From Chloroflexota bacterium (GTDB lineage Bacteria; Chloroflexota; Anaerolineae; Anaerolineales; Villigracilaceae), in NCBI GenBank assembly GCA_016213105.1, contig JACRBN010000009.1:1-64000 (forward strand): 64,000 bases of DNA, read 5' to 3'. This document shows, in pieces, positions 17,932-27,401 of this stretch. The notes under the pieces are model-generated. The model worked only from the letters and a program-made list of their open reading frames with translations, was not told the origin of the DNA and made no database searches. The first letter of the stretch is position 1, and every line of letters starts with the position of its first letter. A program made the position numbers and the translations under genes.

Positions 17932-17997
17932 GTCACTGCGGGGAGGGCATTCCTTTCCCGACGAGGTGTGCCACGAAGTCGTAAACAGTCTCCCAAA
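17932..17997. repeat. Diverged copy of the family B element
   Basis: GTCACTGCGGGGAGGGC, CCCGACGA and GAAGTCGTAAACAGTCTCCC follow the same order as in the 9235-9318 element, with several changes. It lies in the 164-base spacer between the convergent FmdE and GH2 genes. Nothing else is seen in that spacer. Confidence 0.5.
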
Positions 17998-18070
17998 GAC
18001 CAGTAGACCTCTTGCGTAAATGACAAGAGAAACGTGTGAAAAACCTGCGCGCTGGGACTTTTGCAAGAGG

Positions 18071-19876
18071 TCAATTGAACAGACTGTACAGTCTGGCGTG
18101 CGCCTGCCTGAGTTTCTCCGCATCCATCTTCTCGACCTTGCGGTCATAGGTCAGGTAGCCGTTGATCTCGATCTCCACGTCGGTGGTTTGGGTGTAGATC
18201 GCGGCGGTCAATCCCCTGGCGATGAGCGGCATTAATTCGTTTTCCAGCAGCGCCAGGTAGGCGTCGGTCAACTCCGCGCTGGTCTCGTAGAAACGATAGC
18301 CGAACTTCTTCGTCTCGTCCCACACGTGCGCGGGGATCTTCAAGCTGTACCCGCCGAACTCCGTCAGGGCAAAGGCGCGGCGGCCGCGCGCGGGGGCCTT
18401 CAACTTTTTGACGTAGATGTGTTTGCTGTTGAAATCCCCGCCGCCCTGGTCGAACCAGCCCGAGGCGTGATCCACCAGGCGCGTCGGGTCATACTGCTTG
18501 ACCCAGTCCCCGACCTCCTTGGCGTGGAACTGTCCCCAGCTCTCGTTGAACGGAACCCAGACCGCGATGCAGGCCGCGTTGTGCAGGTGGTCGAGCATGC
18601 CCTGCAGCTCGGCGCGATATTCGGCGCGCACCGCCTCATCCGCGCGGCCGAAGCGCCCCAGCCAGCGCGTGTCGTTGCGGTGGAAGCCGAGGATCAGCGA
18701 CAGGATCGCCACCGTCTCGCCGTCGATGCGCCCGCCGTTGGGCATGTCCTGCCAGACGATCATCCCCAGGCGGTCGCAGTGGTAATACCAGCGCAGCGGC
18801 TCGACCTTGATGTGCTTGCGGATCATGTTACAGCCCAGAGCCCGCGTGTACTCGATGTCAAACAACATTGCTTCTTCCGAAGGCGGCGTGTACAGCCCAT
18901 CGGGGAAAAAGCCCTGGTCGAGCGGACCGTACAAAAACAGCGGTTCGCCGTTCAACGCAAAGCGCAGATAGCCGTGCGAGTCCTTCACCAGGCCGAACTT
19001 GCGCATTGCAACGTAACTGCCGACTTCATCCAATGTCTGACCATCGTGGACGAGTCGCACGCGCAGATCATACAGATGCGGATTGGACGGATTCCACGCG
19101 ATGGGATTTGGCACCGCAACCTGGATCGGACCTGGGGCCTGCCCGCCGCCCGACGAGATTTTTTCCCCGCCTGAGAACGCCTCCGCCTCCACGCGGACGC
19201 CGCCGCCCGCGCCCCTGACCCTGACCTCCACCATCAGCGACCCGCCGTCCAGGTCGGGGGTCAGCTTGAGCGACTCGATGCTGACCTCGGGCACAAGCTC
19301 CAGCCAGACCGTCTGCCAGATGCCGGAGATGGGCGTGTACCAGATGCCCTTCGGCTGCAAGACCTGCTTGCCGCGCTGCTGCAAACCCGTGTCGGTCGGG
19401 TCCCAAACGGAGACGAGTAACTCATTTTCGCCAGCGACGAGCGCATCCGTGACATCGAAGGTGAAGGGCAGGTAGCCGCCGCGGTGCGAGCCGATGGGGC
19501 GGCCGTTGAGGAAGACGGAACATTCGTAATCGACGGCGCCGAAATGCAAGAGCGCCCTCCCCCCGCCTTCGGCACCCCTTCGCGAAGCACCCCCGTGGGG
19601 CTCCCGCGCCCGGGAGAGGGGCAGGGGGTGAGGGAAAGTTCGTCGATACCAAAGCCTCTGCTCGGGCAGGAGCGATTTCTGCACGCCTGAGAGCAGGGAC
19701 TCGACTGGGTACGGAACGAGGATCTTTCCGTCGAAGGTTTTCGGCGCGGGGGCGTCCTTGGGGAGGATGGCGTAATCCCATTCGCCGTTGAGGTTGAGCC
19801 AGTCGGGCCGCGTCAACTGCGGGCGCGGATATTCGGGCAGGGGCGTGGGAGTGGATGGTGTCCAGGGCGTTTGCAT
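18071..19876 (-). CDS. Glycoside hydrolase family 2 enzyme
   Basis: This 601-residue protein has the GH2 order: an N-terminal jelly-roll sugar-binding domain ([20 protein letters not shown] to about 180, including '[26 protein letters not shown]'), an immunoglobulin-like middle domain, and a TIM barrel. The acid/base is Glu445 in FNESWGQF and the likely nucleophile is Glu506 in ALTEFGGY. Beta-galactosidase, beta-mannosidase or beta-glucuronidase activity is possible. No signal peptide is seen, so it should act on imported oligosaccharides. CGGAG precedes ATG 19876. Residues of about 82-104 are a Pro/Arg/Gly-rich insert that is translation of a dispersed repeat. It is last in an operon with an MFS carrier and GH127. 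Confidence 0.88.
   Translation of the reverse strand: MQTPWTPSTPTPLPEYPRPQLTRPDWLNLNGEWDYAILPKDAPAPKTFDGKILVPYPVESLLSGVQKSLLPEQRLWYRRTFPHPLPLSRAREPHGGASRRGAEGGGRALLHFGAVDYECSVFLNGRPIGSHRGGYLPFTFDVTDALVAGENELLVSVWDPTDTGLQQRGKQVLQPKGIWYTPISGIWQTVWLELVPEVSIESLKLTPDLDGGSLMVEVRVRGAGGGVRVEAEAFSGGEKISSGGGQAPGPIQVAVPNPIAWNPSNPHLYDLRVRLVHDGQTLDEVGSYVAMRKFGLVKDSHGYLRFALNGEPLFLYGPLDQGFFPDGLYTPPSEEAMLFDIEYTRALGCNMIRKHIKVEPLRWYYHCDRLGMIVWQDMPNGGRIDGETVAILSLILGFHRNDTRWLGRFGRADEAVRAEYRAELQGMLDHLHNAACIAVWVPFNESWGQFHAKEVGDWVKQYDPTRLVDHASGWFDQGGGDFNSKHIYVKKLKAPARGRRAFALTEFGGYSLKIPAHVWDETKKFGYRFYETSAELTDAYLALLENELMPLIARGLTAAIYTQTTDVEIEINGYLTYDRKVEKMDAEKLRQAHARLYSLFN
19601..19634. repeat. Dispersed GC-rich repeat inserted in frame in the GH2 gene (family D)
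   Basis: On the minus strand the sequence CCCTCACCCCCTGCCCCTCT followed by CCCGGG and a GGGAG arm matches the block at about 17152-17185 (CCTCACCCCTTCCTCTCCC and its return arm). In GH2 relatives 'WYRRTF' is followed by a short loop and 'LLHFGAVDY'. Here about 20 extra residues of unusual composition intervene. Confidence 0.6.
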
Positions 19877-19894
19877 GATAACTCCGGTTGAAAA

Positions 19895-20293
19895 TCAGTT
19901 TCCGACGATCGCGGGATGGCGCGTGTATGACCAATGCGTCTGGATGATGCGCCAGCCGTCTTCACGCCAGCAATAGACCTCGGTGCAGTTCCAGGAGGTT
20001 TTTTTGTCGCCGACATACGAGGCGTAGTTGAAGGTCAGCACGGCCAATTCGCCGCCGACCTGCGCGCAGGGATCGAGCAGTTCGAATCGGTCGAAACGCA
20101 CCTGCCCCCAGAATCCCCGATAGTATTGGATCAGGGCCTCCAGCCCGTCGATTCGTTTTTCCAGATAGGGATCGAAGTAGACCACATCCGCGGCGCAGAT
20201 TTCGATGAAACCTGACGGGTCGCCGTCTCCCCAGCGCCTCAGGGCGGCGCTCTCCATGGCGACAAGGATTTCCTTGACTTCTTCGTTCGACAT
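19895..20293 (-). CDS. SnoaL/DUF4440-like small protein
   Basis: This 132-residue protein has the NTF2-fold pattern of ketosteroid-isomerase-like proteins: 'ILVAMESAALRRWGDGDPSGFIEICAADVVYFDP' at the N-terminus, then 'GLEALIQYYRG' and a C-terminal 'EDGWRIIQTHWSYTRH'. DUF4440/SnoaL proteins include small-molecule isomerases and many orphan binding proteins. AGGAG lies 6 bases before ATG 20293, which excludes an upstream in-frame start inside a repeat. It is placed 18 bases before the GH2 gene in the glycan operon, so a role in sugar or glycoside handling is possible but unproven. Confidence 0.72.
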   Translation of the reverse strand: MSNEEVKEILVAMESAALRRWGDGDPSGFIEICAADVVYFDPYLEKRIDGLEALIQYYRGFWGQVRFDRFELLDPCAQVGGELAVLTFNYASYVGDKKTSWNCTEVYCWREDGWRIIQTHWSYTRHPAIVGN

Positions 20294-20307
20294 TGTTTCT
20301 CCTGTTT

Positions 20308-20352
20308 TATACCGCACTCGGTGGAATGTGCAATTTTCACCCGTGGGTATTA
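20308..20352. repeat. Family C palindromic element, short copy
   Basis: TATACCGCACTCGG, GCAATTTTCA and CCGTGGGTATTAT match the ends of the full element at 38537-38605. The last residues and the stop codon of the GH127 gene (ending NAYNTHG) are encoded by this element. Confidence 0.65.
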
Positions 20353-22349
20353 TATGCGTTCACCCAGACGGTCATGGTCGATGCGCCGCGGTTGCCCCAC
20401 AGGTGATAGGGGATGAAGGTGAGGGGATGTCCATCTTGGGATTTACCTTCGATCTTCATGACGCCACCGAGCAGGGACGCGTCGAAGATGGGTTTAAGGG
20501 ATGTTGGATCGAACTTTACATTGAAGATGTCAGTAGATGGGTTGTCAATACTTTCGAGACAATAAACCAACGGTCCGCGTATGATTGCATATTTGCCATC
20601 AAGCCCTTTGACTTTTGGATGGGCGCGGCGTAGTTGAATTGACATATTAAGATTAAGTTCCACAATGTCGCCAGGCGCCCAGGTTCTGTTGATCAAAGCA
20701 AACCATGCCCGCCGCGAGTCGATCATAAAGTTTCTAGTCTCGATAATATATTTCAGGGAATTGTTGTAATTTTTCCAACTAACCGTATGTGAAAAATTAG
20801 TTCCTTGAGCAGACATTTGTTTATATACAGATTCGTGCGGCTTAATTGGTATCGATGGACTCCATGATGGTATGCGTACATTTATTTTGAATTCTCTGTT
20901 TTCAGAAGGATCAACATGGATCAAAACCTTTCCATTCCAAGGTAGTTCAGATGCGATTTTGATCTTAACAGGAATCCCAACATCCAACGTTGTTTCGCTA
21001 TTGATATATTGATGAACGTAGATCTGGTTTTCGTTCTTTGAATAAATATACTTTCCCAAATCTGCCCAGGTGCGCGAGAGGTTGGAGGGACAGCAGGGCA
21101 CGGCGTACCACGGTTTGCGCGTCACGCCGCCGCGGCAGGTGAGGGGGTTGTTGTAGAGGTAGGTTGTGCCGTCTGCGCCCATGCCAACGGCCGCGGCGTT
21201 GTAGAGTTGCCATTCGAACAGGTCACTGTATTTGGCCTCGTGGGTAAGTTGCACCATCTCCCAATTCCAGAACATGCTGGCGAGGGCGGCGCAGGTTTCG
21301 GCGTAGGCGTATTCGGGATCGAGTTCGTAGTCGTTGCCGAAGCCTTCGAGCGCGGGCAGGGAGCCGATGCCGCCTGTGACGTACATGCGACGCGTCACCA
21401 TGTGTTCCCAGGCGCGTTCCAGGGCAGGGACGAGAGTCTGGTCGCCTGTTTCGCGGGCGAGCATGGCGATGGCGGTTTCGAGATACGCAAAGCGGACAGA
21501 GTGTCCGACGGGCACCGTCTGTTTACGGACAGGCGCGTGTTGCTGAAAATATTTTCCGTTCAGCGCGTTGATCTGCCAGCGCAGCGTCGCGTTCCACGGT
21601 TTCTTGGCAGCGTTGCCTGGCGGGAGTTGGAAGGGTTTGAACTCGGGATGCGCGGCGAGATATTCGTGTTTCTTTTGCTTCACGGTTTTGCCACGCGCTT
21701 CCACGCTGGAATTTTGTTTCAGGAGCGAGAAAGCGAAGAAGGGATTCTGTCCGCGTTGTTCGATGAACTGGCGCGCCATCTCCAAATAGGATTTCTCGTC
21801 CGTGACTTGGTACAACCGCAGGAGCGCGATCTCGATCTCCTCGTGACCTGGGGTGTGGTCTGCGCCTTTGCCGCGGAAATCGTCCACGATGCGGTCGGCG
21901 GCACGGCGGGCGATGTCGAGCAGGTCTGCCCGTCCCGTCGCTTGGAAATGAGAGACGCCCGCTTCGATGAGATGCCCGTGGCAATAGAGTTCGTGCTCGA
22001 TCTGGAGATTCGTCCAGCGCGTGTTTGGGAAGTGGATCTGGTTGTAGGTGAAGAGGTAGCCGTCGGGTTGCTGGGCGCGCGCTAGAAGGGCGATAAACGC
22101 GTCGATACGCGCGGCCAGTTCGGGGTCAGGTTGTGAAGCGTAGATGCGGGAGGCCGCGTCCAGCCACTTGTGCGCGTCCGAGTCGGCGAAGAACCAGCCT
22201 TCGCGGAAGCCGTCCACATCCCCCGCGGCAATGCGAAAATTTTCGATGCAACCCGAAGCCTCGAGTTGATCCCATTGATGGAAGATGGCGCGGCGCGCGT
22301 TCACATCGAGTCGGTCGCGCCAGAAACCGTCGGAGATGCTGGTGGTCAT
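20337..22349 (-). CDS. GH127 family beta-L-arabinofuranosidase-like enzyme
   Basis: This 670-residue protein (formerly DUF1680) has an alpha/alpha-barrel with the zinc-thiolate site of GH127: Glu351 and Cys353 in AETCAAL, and Cys419/Cys420 in VPCCPSN. In the Bifidobacterium enzyme the matching cysteine is the nucleophile. It would remove beta-L-arabinofuranose or related residues from imported plant-type oligosaccharides. ATG 22349 overlaps the MFS stop (ATGA), so the carrier and the enzyme are coupled. The C-terminal third (about 20640-21060) is clearly AT-richer than the rest, which suggests a mosaic gene. The extreme C-terminus lies in a dispersed repeat. Confidence 0.88.
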   Translation of the reverse strand: MTTSISDGFWRDRLDVNARRAIFHQWDQLEASGCIENFRIAAGDVDGFREGWFFADSDAHKWLDAASRIYASQPDPELAARIDAFIALLARAQQPDGYLFTYNQIHFPNTRWTNLQIEHELYCHGHLIEAGVSHFQATGRADLLDIARRAADRIVDDFRGKGADHTPGHEEIEIALLRLYQVTDEKSYLEMARQFIEQRGQNPFFAFSLLKQNSSVEARGKTVKQKKHEYLAAHPEFKPFQLPPGNAAKKPWNATLRWQINALNGKYFQQHAPVRKQTVPVGHSVRFAYLETAIAMLARETGDQTLVPALERAWEHMVTRRMYVTGGIGSLPALEGFGNDYELDPEYAYAETCAALASMFWNWEMVQLTHEAKYSDLFEWQLYNAAAVGMGADGTTYLYNNPLTCRGGVTRKPWYAVPCCPSNLSRTWADLGKYIYSKNENQIYVHQYINSETTLDVGIPVKIKIASELPWNGKVLIHVDPSENREFKINVRIPSWSPSIPIKPHESVYKQMSAQGTNFSHTVSWKNYNNSLKYIIETRNFMIDSRRAWFALINRTWAPGDIVELNLNMSIQLRRAHPKVKGLDGKYAIIRGPLVYCLESIDNPSTDIFNVKFDPTSLKPIFDASLLGGVMKIEGKSQDGHPLTFIPYHLWGNRGASTMTVWVNAYNTHG

Positions 22350-23620
22350 GATCGTCTGTTATTGATGAAGGCGAGCGGAATGAGCGAGAGTAGGGCGATG
22401 ACTGAGCCGACCTGGAAAATGATCGGCACGGGGACGAAGCCCGCCTGACCGTTGAGCGTGGTGGGGATGCCGAAGGTTTGGATGAGCGTCGAGCCGATCC
22501 AGGGTCCGATGACCATTGGGATGGCGATCCAGAAGATCATGCGGATGCCGAGGAACTTGCCGCGGCTTTGCTCAGGCAAGAGGTCTTTGAGCCAGGCGAC
22601 GGAAGCGATGGAGGCCGCGACCGAGAAGGCTTGCCAGAGCAGACCCGTGAGGGCGAGCAGTGGCAGCAAGCGGACGAGCGAGAGCAGGATACCGCCGAGA
22701 CTTGAGGCGACAATGGCGACCGCTATCATGTTGCGCTTATTCCATTTGTCGGCCAGGATGCCGAAGGGAATGGCGAGCGCCGCGCTGCCGACCATGACCG
22801 CACCGCCGATGATGCTGAACTCGGACTTGGTCACGCCGACGAAGTTGTTGAGGTAGACGATGAGATACGGGAACGAGACTTGCATGCCGATACTGCTGAC
22901 CATGATGAAAAGTAGCAGGATGAAGAGCTGACGGTTTTGTCGGAGCGTGTCGAGGTTGAAGAGCTCGGCGAACTCCGCCCAGAAGGAGCGTGTGGGCTTG
23001 TCGAGCGGGGCGTCCGCGTCGTGGAGCAGACTGCCCGCGATCAGGCCGACCACGGTCACGATGCCGCCAAGCAGATAGAAGAACGTGAAGTAGCCGAGGC
23101 TGTCGATCAACATGCCCGCCGCGACCATCGCCACGATCTGTGCCAGGAAGACGCTCAGATTGAGTACGCCTTCCACGCGGCCGCGCGTGTCGCTGGCGGC
23201 CACGTCGGCTGTCCACGCGTTGAAGGCCGCGTCGTTGGCGGTGGAGCCAAAGAAGGTCATCAGCGAGTCGGCGGCCACCACCATGAAGATGGCGAGGCTG
23301 GAGATTTTGATGTAGGCGACGGTTGGAAAGAGAATGGTCGAGATGCCCCACAAAACGTAACCGAACAAAATGAACGGGCGGCGGCGTCCCCAGCGCGAAC
23401 GCGTGCGGTCGCTGAGCGTACCCATCAGCAGCGTGGTCAGTGTGGCGGTGATTGCGCTGGCGGCGGTCATCCATGCCACGGGACGCGGGTCGGGAGTCAG
23501 CGTGTCGTAGACAAAGGTGTTGAACCAGGAGTTTTCGACTGCCCAGGCGATCTGTCCTGTCAGGGCGAGGGCGAGCATGACGAACCAGGTGCGGGAGGTG
23601 ATGCGGGAGGAGGAGGACAT
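22346..23620 (-). CDS. MFS transporter, probably for glycosides
   Basis: This 424-residue protein has twelve predicted membrane spans with the MFS loop motif 'GTLSDRTRSRWGRRRPFILFG' after helix 2-3, typical of glycoside-pentoside-hexuronide type symporters. It is the first gene of a four-gene operon with GH127, an NTF2-like protein and GH2, so the natural substrate should be an arabinose- or galactose-containing oligosaccharide. AAGGA lies 8 bases before ATG 23620. The upstream spacer (23621-23877) has a set of short AATTGGT direct repeats at about 23717-23745 and no clear promoter. Confidence 0.85.
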   Translation of the reverse strand: MSSSSRITSRTWFVMLALALTGQIAWAVENSWFNTFVYDTLTPDPRPVAWMTAASAITATLTTLLMGTLSDRTRSRWGRRRPFILFGYVLWGISTILFPTVAYIKISSLAIFMVVAADSLMTFFGSTANDAAFNAWTADVAASDTRGRVEGVLNLSVFLAQIVAMVAAGMLIDSLGYFTFFYLLGGIVTVVGLIAGSLLHDADAPLDKPTRSFWAEFAELFNLDTLRQNRQLFILLLFIMVSSIGMQVSFPYLIVYLNNFVGVTKSEFSIIGGAVMVGSAALAIPFGILADKWNKRNMIAVAIVASSLGGILLSLVRLLPLLALTGLLWQAFSVAASIASVAWLKDLLPEQSRGKFLGIRMIFWIAIPMVIGPWIGSTLIQTFGIPTTLNGQAGFVPVPIIFQVGSVIALLSLIPLAFINNRRS

Positions 23621-23713
23621 GGGTATTCCTTCCGTGTCCCCGGCGGGATGGCAGCTTGTGCCAGGGGATGCACGATTGCCGCTGATTATAATGGTGAACG
23701 CTGTGGGGCTGTT

Positions 23714-23751
23714 GGGGACTGGTAATTGGTGATTGGTAATTGGGGAGTTGG
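23714..23751. repeat. Short direct repeats upstream of the MFS gene
   Basis: GGTAATTGG, GGTGATTGG and GGTAATTGG follow each other within 35 bases. Such low-complexity spacers often arise by slippage, and no function is evident. Confidence 0.5.
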
Positions 23752-23877
23752 GGTCTGTTTTCAGGCGTTGCCCGGCAGCAATAAACCTTCACCCAATCAA
23801 TACCTTCGCCAAATTAGGCAAATGAAATAGGGCAAATCGAGTAAAGTTGTGTCTCTCACAACCCAAAATTACTCGAG

Positions 23878-24300
23878 ATGCCCATGACAGAGATTTTAGC
23901 ACTTTTACAAAGCATTGCCCCTCTGCTTTCAAGAACGAGTTTGCGCCAGATGAGCCAGGTTATCTTTGGGATGTTGGCTGCCAACGGACGGATCACCATG
24001 CTGGGTCTTTCGCGCTGGACAGAAAAAGGTGGCAGTTACCGAACAATCCAGCGGTTCTATTCGAGTGAATTATAGCCTGGGAAACCATTCACTGATTGTA
24101 CGTTCGCTTGAAGTTTCTGAAACCAAGCGGCCAATACTTCATAGCAGGTGATGAAGTTGTAGACAGCAAAGCGGGCAAAGAAACCTATGGATTGGATCGG
24201 TTCTTCTCCAGTATCCAACAGCGCGTGATTTCTGGCTTGGCATTTTTCACCTTTTCGCTGGTGGAAGGTATGCTGCACAATGAGTTGCCCATCAGATCAG
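23878..24300 (+). pseudogene. Remnant of an IS701/IS4-type transposase
   Basis: The first frame reads 'EILALLQSIAPLLSRTSLRQ', 'MLAANGRITMLGLSRWTEKG' and 'SYRTIQRFYSS', the N-terminus of an IS701-like DDE transposase. The next pieces are in other frames: 'VNYSLGNHSLIVRSL' and then 'FIAGDEVVDSKAGKETYGLDRFF', which contains the first catalytic Asp. At least two frameshifts are needed, and the rest of the enzyme is missing after about 24250. The gene is dead and cannot move itself. It may mark the border between the glycan operon and the membrane glycosyltransferase genes. Confidence 0.8.
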
Positions 24301-24499
24301 TCAAGGCCATGTTCTTCGTTTTTGTGGAGGGTGTCTGGGTTTCCCCCACAGGTTGACGCGTTGATAGCCCTGTTCTTTTTTGCTGTCAATGCGGGAAATG
24401 GCCCCCATTCCGCGCCTCCCCCACAGGCCGGCAAACGCGGAATTGGGGGGAGGAGAAGGAGAACTTGGATGATTGGGCGCCAACGCCGTCGAATATCAT

Positions 24500-24546
24500 G
24501 TTTTTTAAGAGGGAAAAATGCAATCCATGACCGTGGGTATTATATA
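24500..24546. repeat. Family C palindromic element, half copy
   Basis: GTTTTTTAAGAGGGAAAAATGCAAT and ACCGTGGGTATTATAT match the right half of the full element at 38537-38605. It ends 10 bases before the next start codon and so provides that gene's upstream region. Confidence 0.6.
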
Positions 24547-24555
24547 ATTATCCCC

Positions 24556-25806
24556 ATGGACTCACCCAAACAATCTTCCTTCATAGCCGCCTCCGTGCCT
24601 GCATTGGACAGGCCGCTGCCTGTGTTCCTGTTCTTCCTGGCGATCTATTTTCTGCTTTCCTTTTCGGGCGGCTCCCCGTTTCGACAGTCGGAATACGCAT
24701 ACTTCAACTATTTGGCGGATGCCTTTCTGCACGGTCAACTGCATTTACGCCTTTTGCCTTCCAGTTTGCATGACCTTTCCTATTTCAACGGAAAATATTA
24801 CCTATATTGGCCGCCCATGCCGGCGGTGGTGCTGATGCCTTTCGTGGCGCTCTTCGGCGTGGGATTCAGCGATGTATTCTTCAACGTGGTATTGGCCTCT
24901 GCCAATGCGGCGGTGGTGGCGGCGCTGCTGCGCGCGGCCGACCGCAGGGGGCTGATCCGCCTGGAAGTGCGCTATCGCGCGGCCCTCGTGTTTTTCTTCG
25001 CGCTGGGGACGGTCCACGTGGTGCTGGCGCCCTTTGGGAAGGTGTGGTTTACCGCGCAACTGCTGGGCTTTCTGCTGGTCGGCCTGGCCTATCTGTGCGC
25101 GCTCGAACTAAACGGGGCGGTCTCGTTCCTGGCGGTCGGCGCGCTCATGGCCTGCGCCATGCTCACCCGCAACCATCTGTTGTTCACCGGTATCTGGCCG
25201 GCCTATTACCTGCTGTCCAGGAACTGGCGGGAGCGTCCAAAACTATACGGTTACGTTGCCCTGGCCCTGCTGCCCCCGTTGTTGCTGGGATCGTTATTCC
25301 TCGGCTATAACTTTGCGCGCTTTGGGAGTCCATTCGACCTGGGAATTGCCTATCACCGCATGTCCCCGATGTTTCTCGCCGACTATCAAAAATACGGCGC
25401 GTTCAACCTGTATTATGTTCCCATCAATTTTTACTATCAGTACATCCATTATCCCATCCCCGCCTTTTTCGGAGCCAGGCAGGATGTGTTGATGGGGGGA
25501 AGCCTTTTTCTGTTGAGCCCGGTTTTCTTTTTTGCCTTTCGGGGAATCTTCCGCGAACGGGGCAATTCCAATATGTGGGCGATGCTGGTATCGGTGCTCG
25601 CCACCAGTGTCCCGATCCTGTTGTTAATGGGAACCGGCTGGGTGCAATACGGCCCGCGCTACACCATCGACTTCACCATACCGCTGCTTTTGCTGACCGC
25701 GTACGGAATTCAACCTGCATCCAGGCGGGTATTGGCATGGCTGATTGCCGCATCCATCGCGCAATACATTCCCGGCATCCTCCTTTTTGCGACCCTAAAA
25801 ATATGA
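24556..25806 (+). CDS. Polytopic membrane protein, GT39-like type
   Basis: This 416-residue protein has an N-terminal signal-anchor helix and about nine further membrane spans. 'SPFRQSEYAYFNYLADAFLHGQL' and 'GKYYLYWPPMPAVVLMPF' in the first loop are usual in GT-C-type membrane glycosyltransferases of Chloroflexota, which use lipid-linked sugars outside the membrane. A catalytic Asp/Glu pair is not clear, so a transferase function is only suggested. ATG 24556 is chosen because an upstream in-frame region is repeat and IS debris. No clear ribosome-binding site is seen. Its stop overlaps the methyltransferase start (ATGA), so three genes form one operon. Confidence 0.65.
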   Translation: MDSPKQSSFIAASVPALDRPLPVFLFFLAIYFLLSFSGGSPFRQSEYAYFNYLADAFLHGQLHLRLLPSSLHDLSYFNGKYYLYWPPMPAVVLMPFVALFGVGFSDVFFNVVLASANAAVVAALLRAADRRGLIRLEVRYRAALVFFFALGTVHVVLAPFGKVWFTAQLLGFLLVGLAYLCALELNGAVSFLAVGALMACAMLTRNHLLFTGIWPAYYLLSRNWRERPKLYGYVALALLPPLLLGSLFLGYNFARFGSPFDLGIAYHRMSPMFLADYQKYGAFNLYYVPINFYYQYIHYPIPAFFGARQDVLMGGSLFLLSPVFFFAFRGIFRERGNSNMWAMLVSVLATSVPILLLMGTGWVQYGPRYTIDFTIPLLLLTAYGIQPASRRVLAWLIAASIAQYIPGILLFATLKI

Positions 25807-26483
25807 CTTCCAACCTGCCCTATTACGATAAGTCCAGCCGCTGGTCGAGCCACTCCCGTCTCGTTGCGCGCCTGAACCAACTTCCCGCCCGCAGCAAGGT
25901 CCTGGATGTGGGGACGGCCACCGGCATGTTGGCGCGGATGTGCCAAAACGATATGTTGCGTTTCTTCGGCGTGGAGTCCAACGCCGACTGGGCGCAGAGC
26001 GCTTCTCCATTCTACGAAAGGATCTGGGTCCGATCCATTGAAGAGATGAACGCGGACGATTTGCGGGGGTATGACGCCGTCGTGCTGGGCGACGTGCTGG
26101 AACATCTGCGCGAGCCTGAGGTTGTTTTGCAGAGACTGGTCGATTTGCAGGCCCCGAACGGATTGTTCCTCGTTTCCGTGCCGAATGTCGCCAATCTTTG
26201 GGTGCGACTCAATCTGCTCTTCGGGCGCTGGGATTACAGCGACCGCGGAATCCTCGACCGCACGCATTTGCGGTTCTTCACGCGCAGGACCCTGCTTGCC
26301 ATATTGGGAAAGGCCGGCCTGGAAGTGATCACCCTCCAGGCCACGCCCATTCCACTGGAACTGGTCTCCGCTTTTTTTGCCACAGGTCTCGGCAGGACAA
26401 TCCATGCCGCCCTGGCCTGGCTTACTCAACTCCTGCCCAGCCTGTTAGGTTATCAATTCATTGTGGAAGCCAGGAAGCCATGA
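25803..26483 (+). CDS. Class I SAM-dependent methyltransferase
   Basis: This 226-residue protein carries the Rossmann motif VLDVGTATGMLA (about 33-44), an acidic residue at 'GVESNADW', and 'DAVVLGDVLEHLREP' (motif II). It ends with a hydrophobic C-terminal segment ('LVSAFFATGLGRTI', 'LLPSLLGYQFIVEA') that may touch the membrane. It resembles methyltransferases that act on lipid-linked sugars or cell-surface glycans. It overlaps both the upstream membrane protein and the downstream GT2 gene by 4 bases. The three together look like a small surface-glycan or glycolipid module. Confidence 0.82.
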   Translation: MTSNLPYYDKSSRWSSHSRLVARLNQLPARSKVLDVGTATGMLARMCQNDMLRFFGVESNADWAQSASPFYERIWVRSIEEMNADDLRGYDAVVLGDVLEHLREPEVVLQRLVDLQAPNGLFLVSVPNVANLWVRLNLLFGRWDYSDRGILDRTHLRFFTRRTLLAILGKAGLEVITLQATPIPLELVSAFFATGLGRTIHAALAWLTQLLPSLLGYQFIVEARKP

Positions 26484-27232
26484 CCGTTATAAATGACAAG
26501 ACCATCTACATCATTCTGCCGGCTTACAATGCCGCAAAAACATTGATGCGCACGCTGGACGAGATTCCGTTGGAATATCGCAGCCATATCATCCTGGTGG
26601 ACGACGCCTCCAGGGATAATACGGTGGAGGTCGCGCGAAAGGCCGGTTTGACCGTCTTCGTCCACGAGAAGAATCGGGGATATGGCGGGAACCAGAAGAC
26701 GTGCTACACCCAGGCGTTGAAACTGGGGGCCGACCTGGTCGTCATGCTGCATCCCGATCACCAGTATGACGCGAAGGTCATTCCGCGCATGATCCAGCCC
26801 ATCCTCGACGGCGACTCCGACGCGGTGTTCGGCTCCCGCATGTTGGGAGGGCGGCCGCTGGAGGGCGGCATGCCCTGGTGGAAATACGCAGCCAACGTTC
26901 TGCTGACGGCTGCGGCCAACCTGGCCTTCCGCCGCTACCTGACCGAGATCCACTCGGGTTTTCGCGCCTACTCCCGCACCTACCTGGAAACCGTGCGCTT
27001 CCTTGAAAACAGCGACGATTTCATCTTCGATACGGAGATCATCGCCCAGGGAATGATGAACAACCTGACCTTCCAGGAAACGCCCATCGATACCCGCTAT
27101 TTCCCCGAGGCCTCCTCCATCAATTTGCGGCGGAGCATTGTGTACGGTTTCGGCATTCTGGGAGTGTTGATCCGTTTCTGGCTGCACCGCGCCGGCCTGA
27201 TGCGATTCAAACAATTCGAGCCGTCGAAGTAA
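26480..27232 (+). CDS. Family 2 glycosyltransferase, DPM1/DPMGT-like
   Basis: This 250-residue GT-A enzyme starts 'IYIILPAYNAAKTLMRTLDEIP' and has 'HIILVDDASRDNT' and 'LHPDHQYDAKVIP' (the DxD-like site replaced by PDHQYD), with 'GSRMLGG' and 'HSGFRAY' downstream. This pattern is that of polyprenol-phosphate glycosyltransferases (dolichyl-phosphate mannose synthase group) lacking the C-terminal membrane domain. It would charge a polyprenol phosphate with a sugar for use by membrane transferases such as its neighbours. It is the last gene of the operon and is followed by a strong bidirectional terminator. Confidence 0.85.
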   Translation: MTVINDKTIYIILPAYNAAKTLMRTLDEIPLEYRSHIILVDDASRDNTVEVARKAGLTVFVHEKNRGYGGNQKTCYTQALKLGADLVVMLHPDHQYDAKVIPRMIQPILDGDSDAVFGSRMLGGRPLEGGMPWWKYAANVLLTAAANLAFRRYLTEIHSGFRAYSRTYLETVRFLENSDDFIFDTEIIAQGMMNNLTFQETPIDTRYFPEASSINLRRSIVYGFGILGVLIRFWLHRAGLMRFKQFEPSK

Positions 27233-27298
27233 CTGCGGAACCCAGGACAAGAGGTCTGTATGCTGAGTTGTGCAGGACGGGTTTTCAGGAGCAACCAC

Positions 27299-27334
27299 GA
27301 CAAAACGAGACCTCCCGCATGGTCTCGTTTTGTC
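27299..27334 (+). terminator. Perfect 14-bp stem terminator, works on both strands
   Basis: GACAAAACGAGACC (27299-27312) pairs exactly with 27321-27334. The arms carry AAAA on one side and TTTT on the other, so it can end transcription from the GT2 operon and from the convergent gene at 27402. Confidence 0.85.
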
Positions 27335-27401
27335 ATGTGATTATGCCCATCACCGGTTTGATCGTCGGCACGCGCATTGGCATCGAAGTTGTTGGAAGTG
27401 G

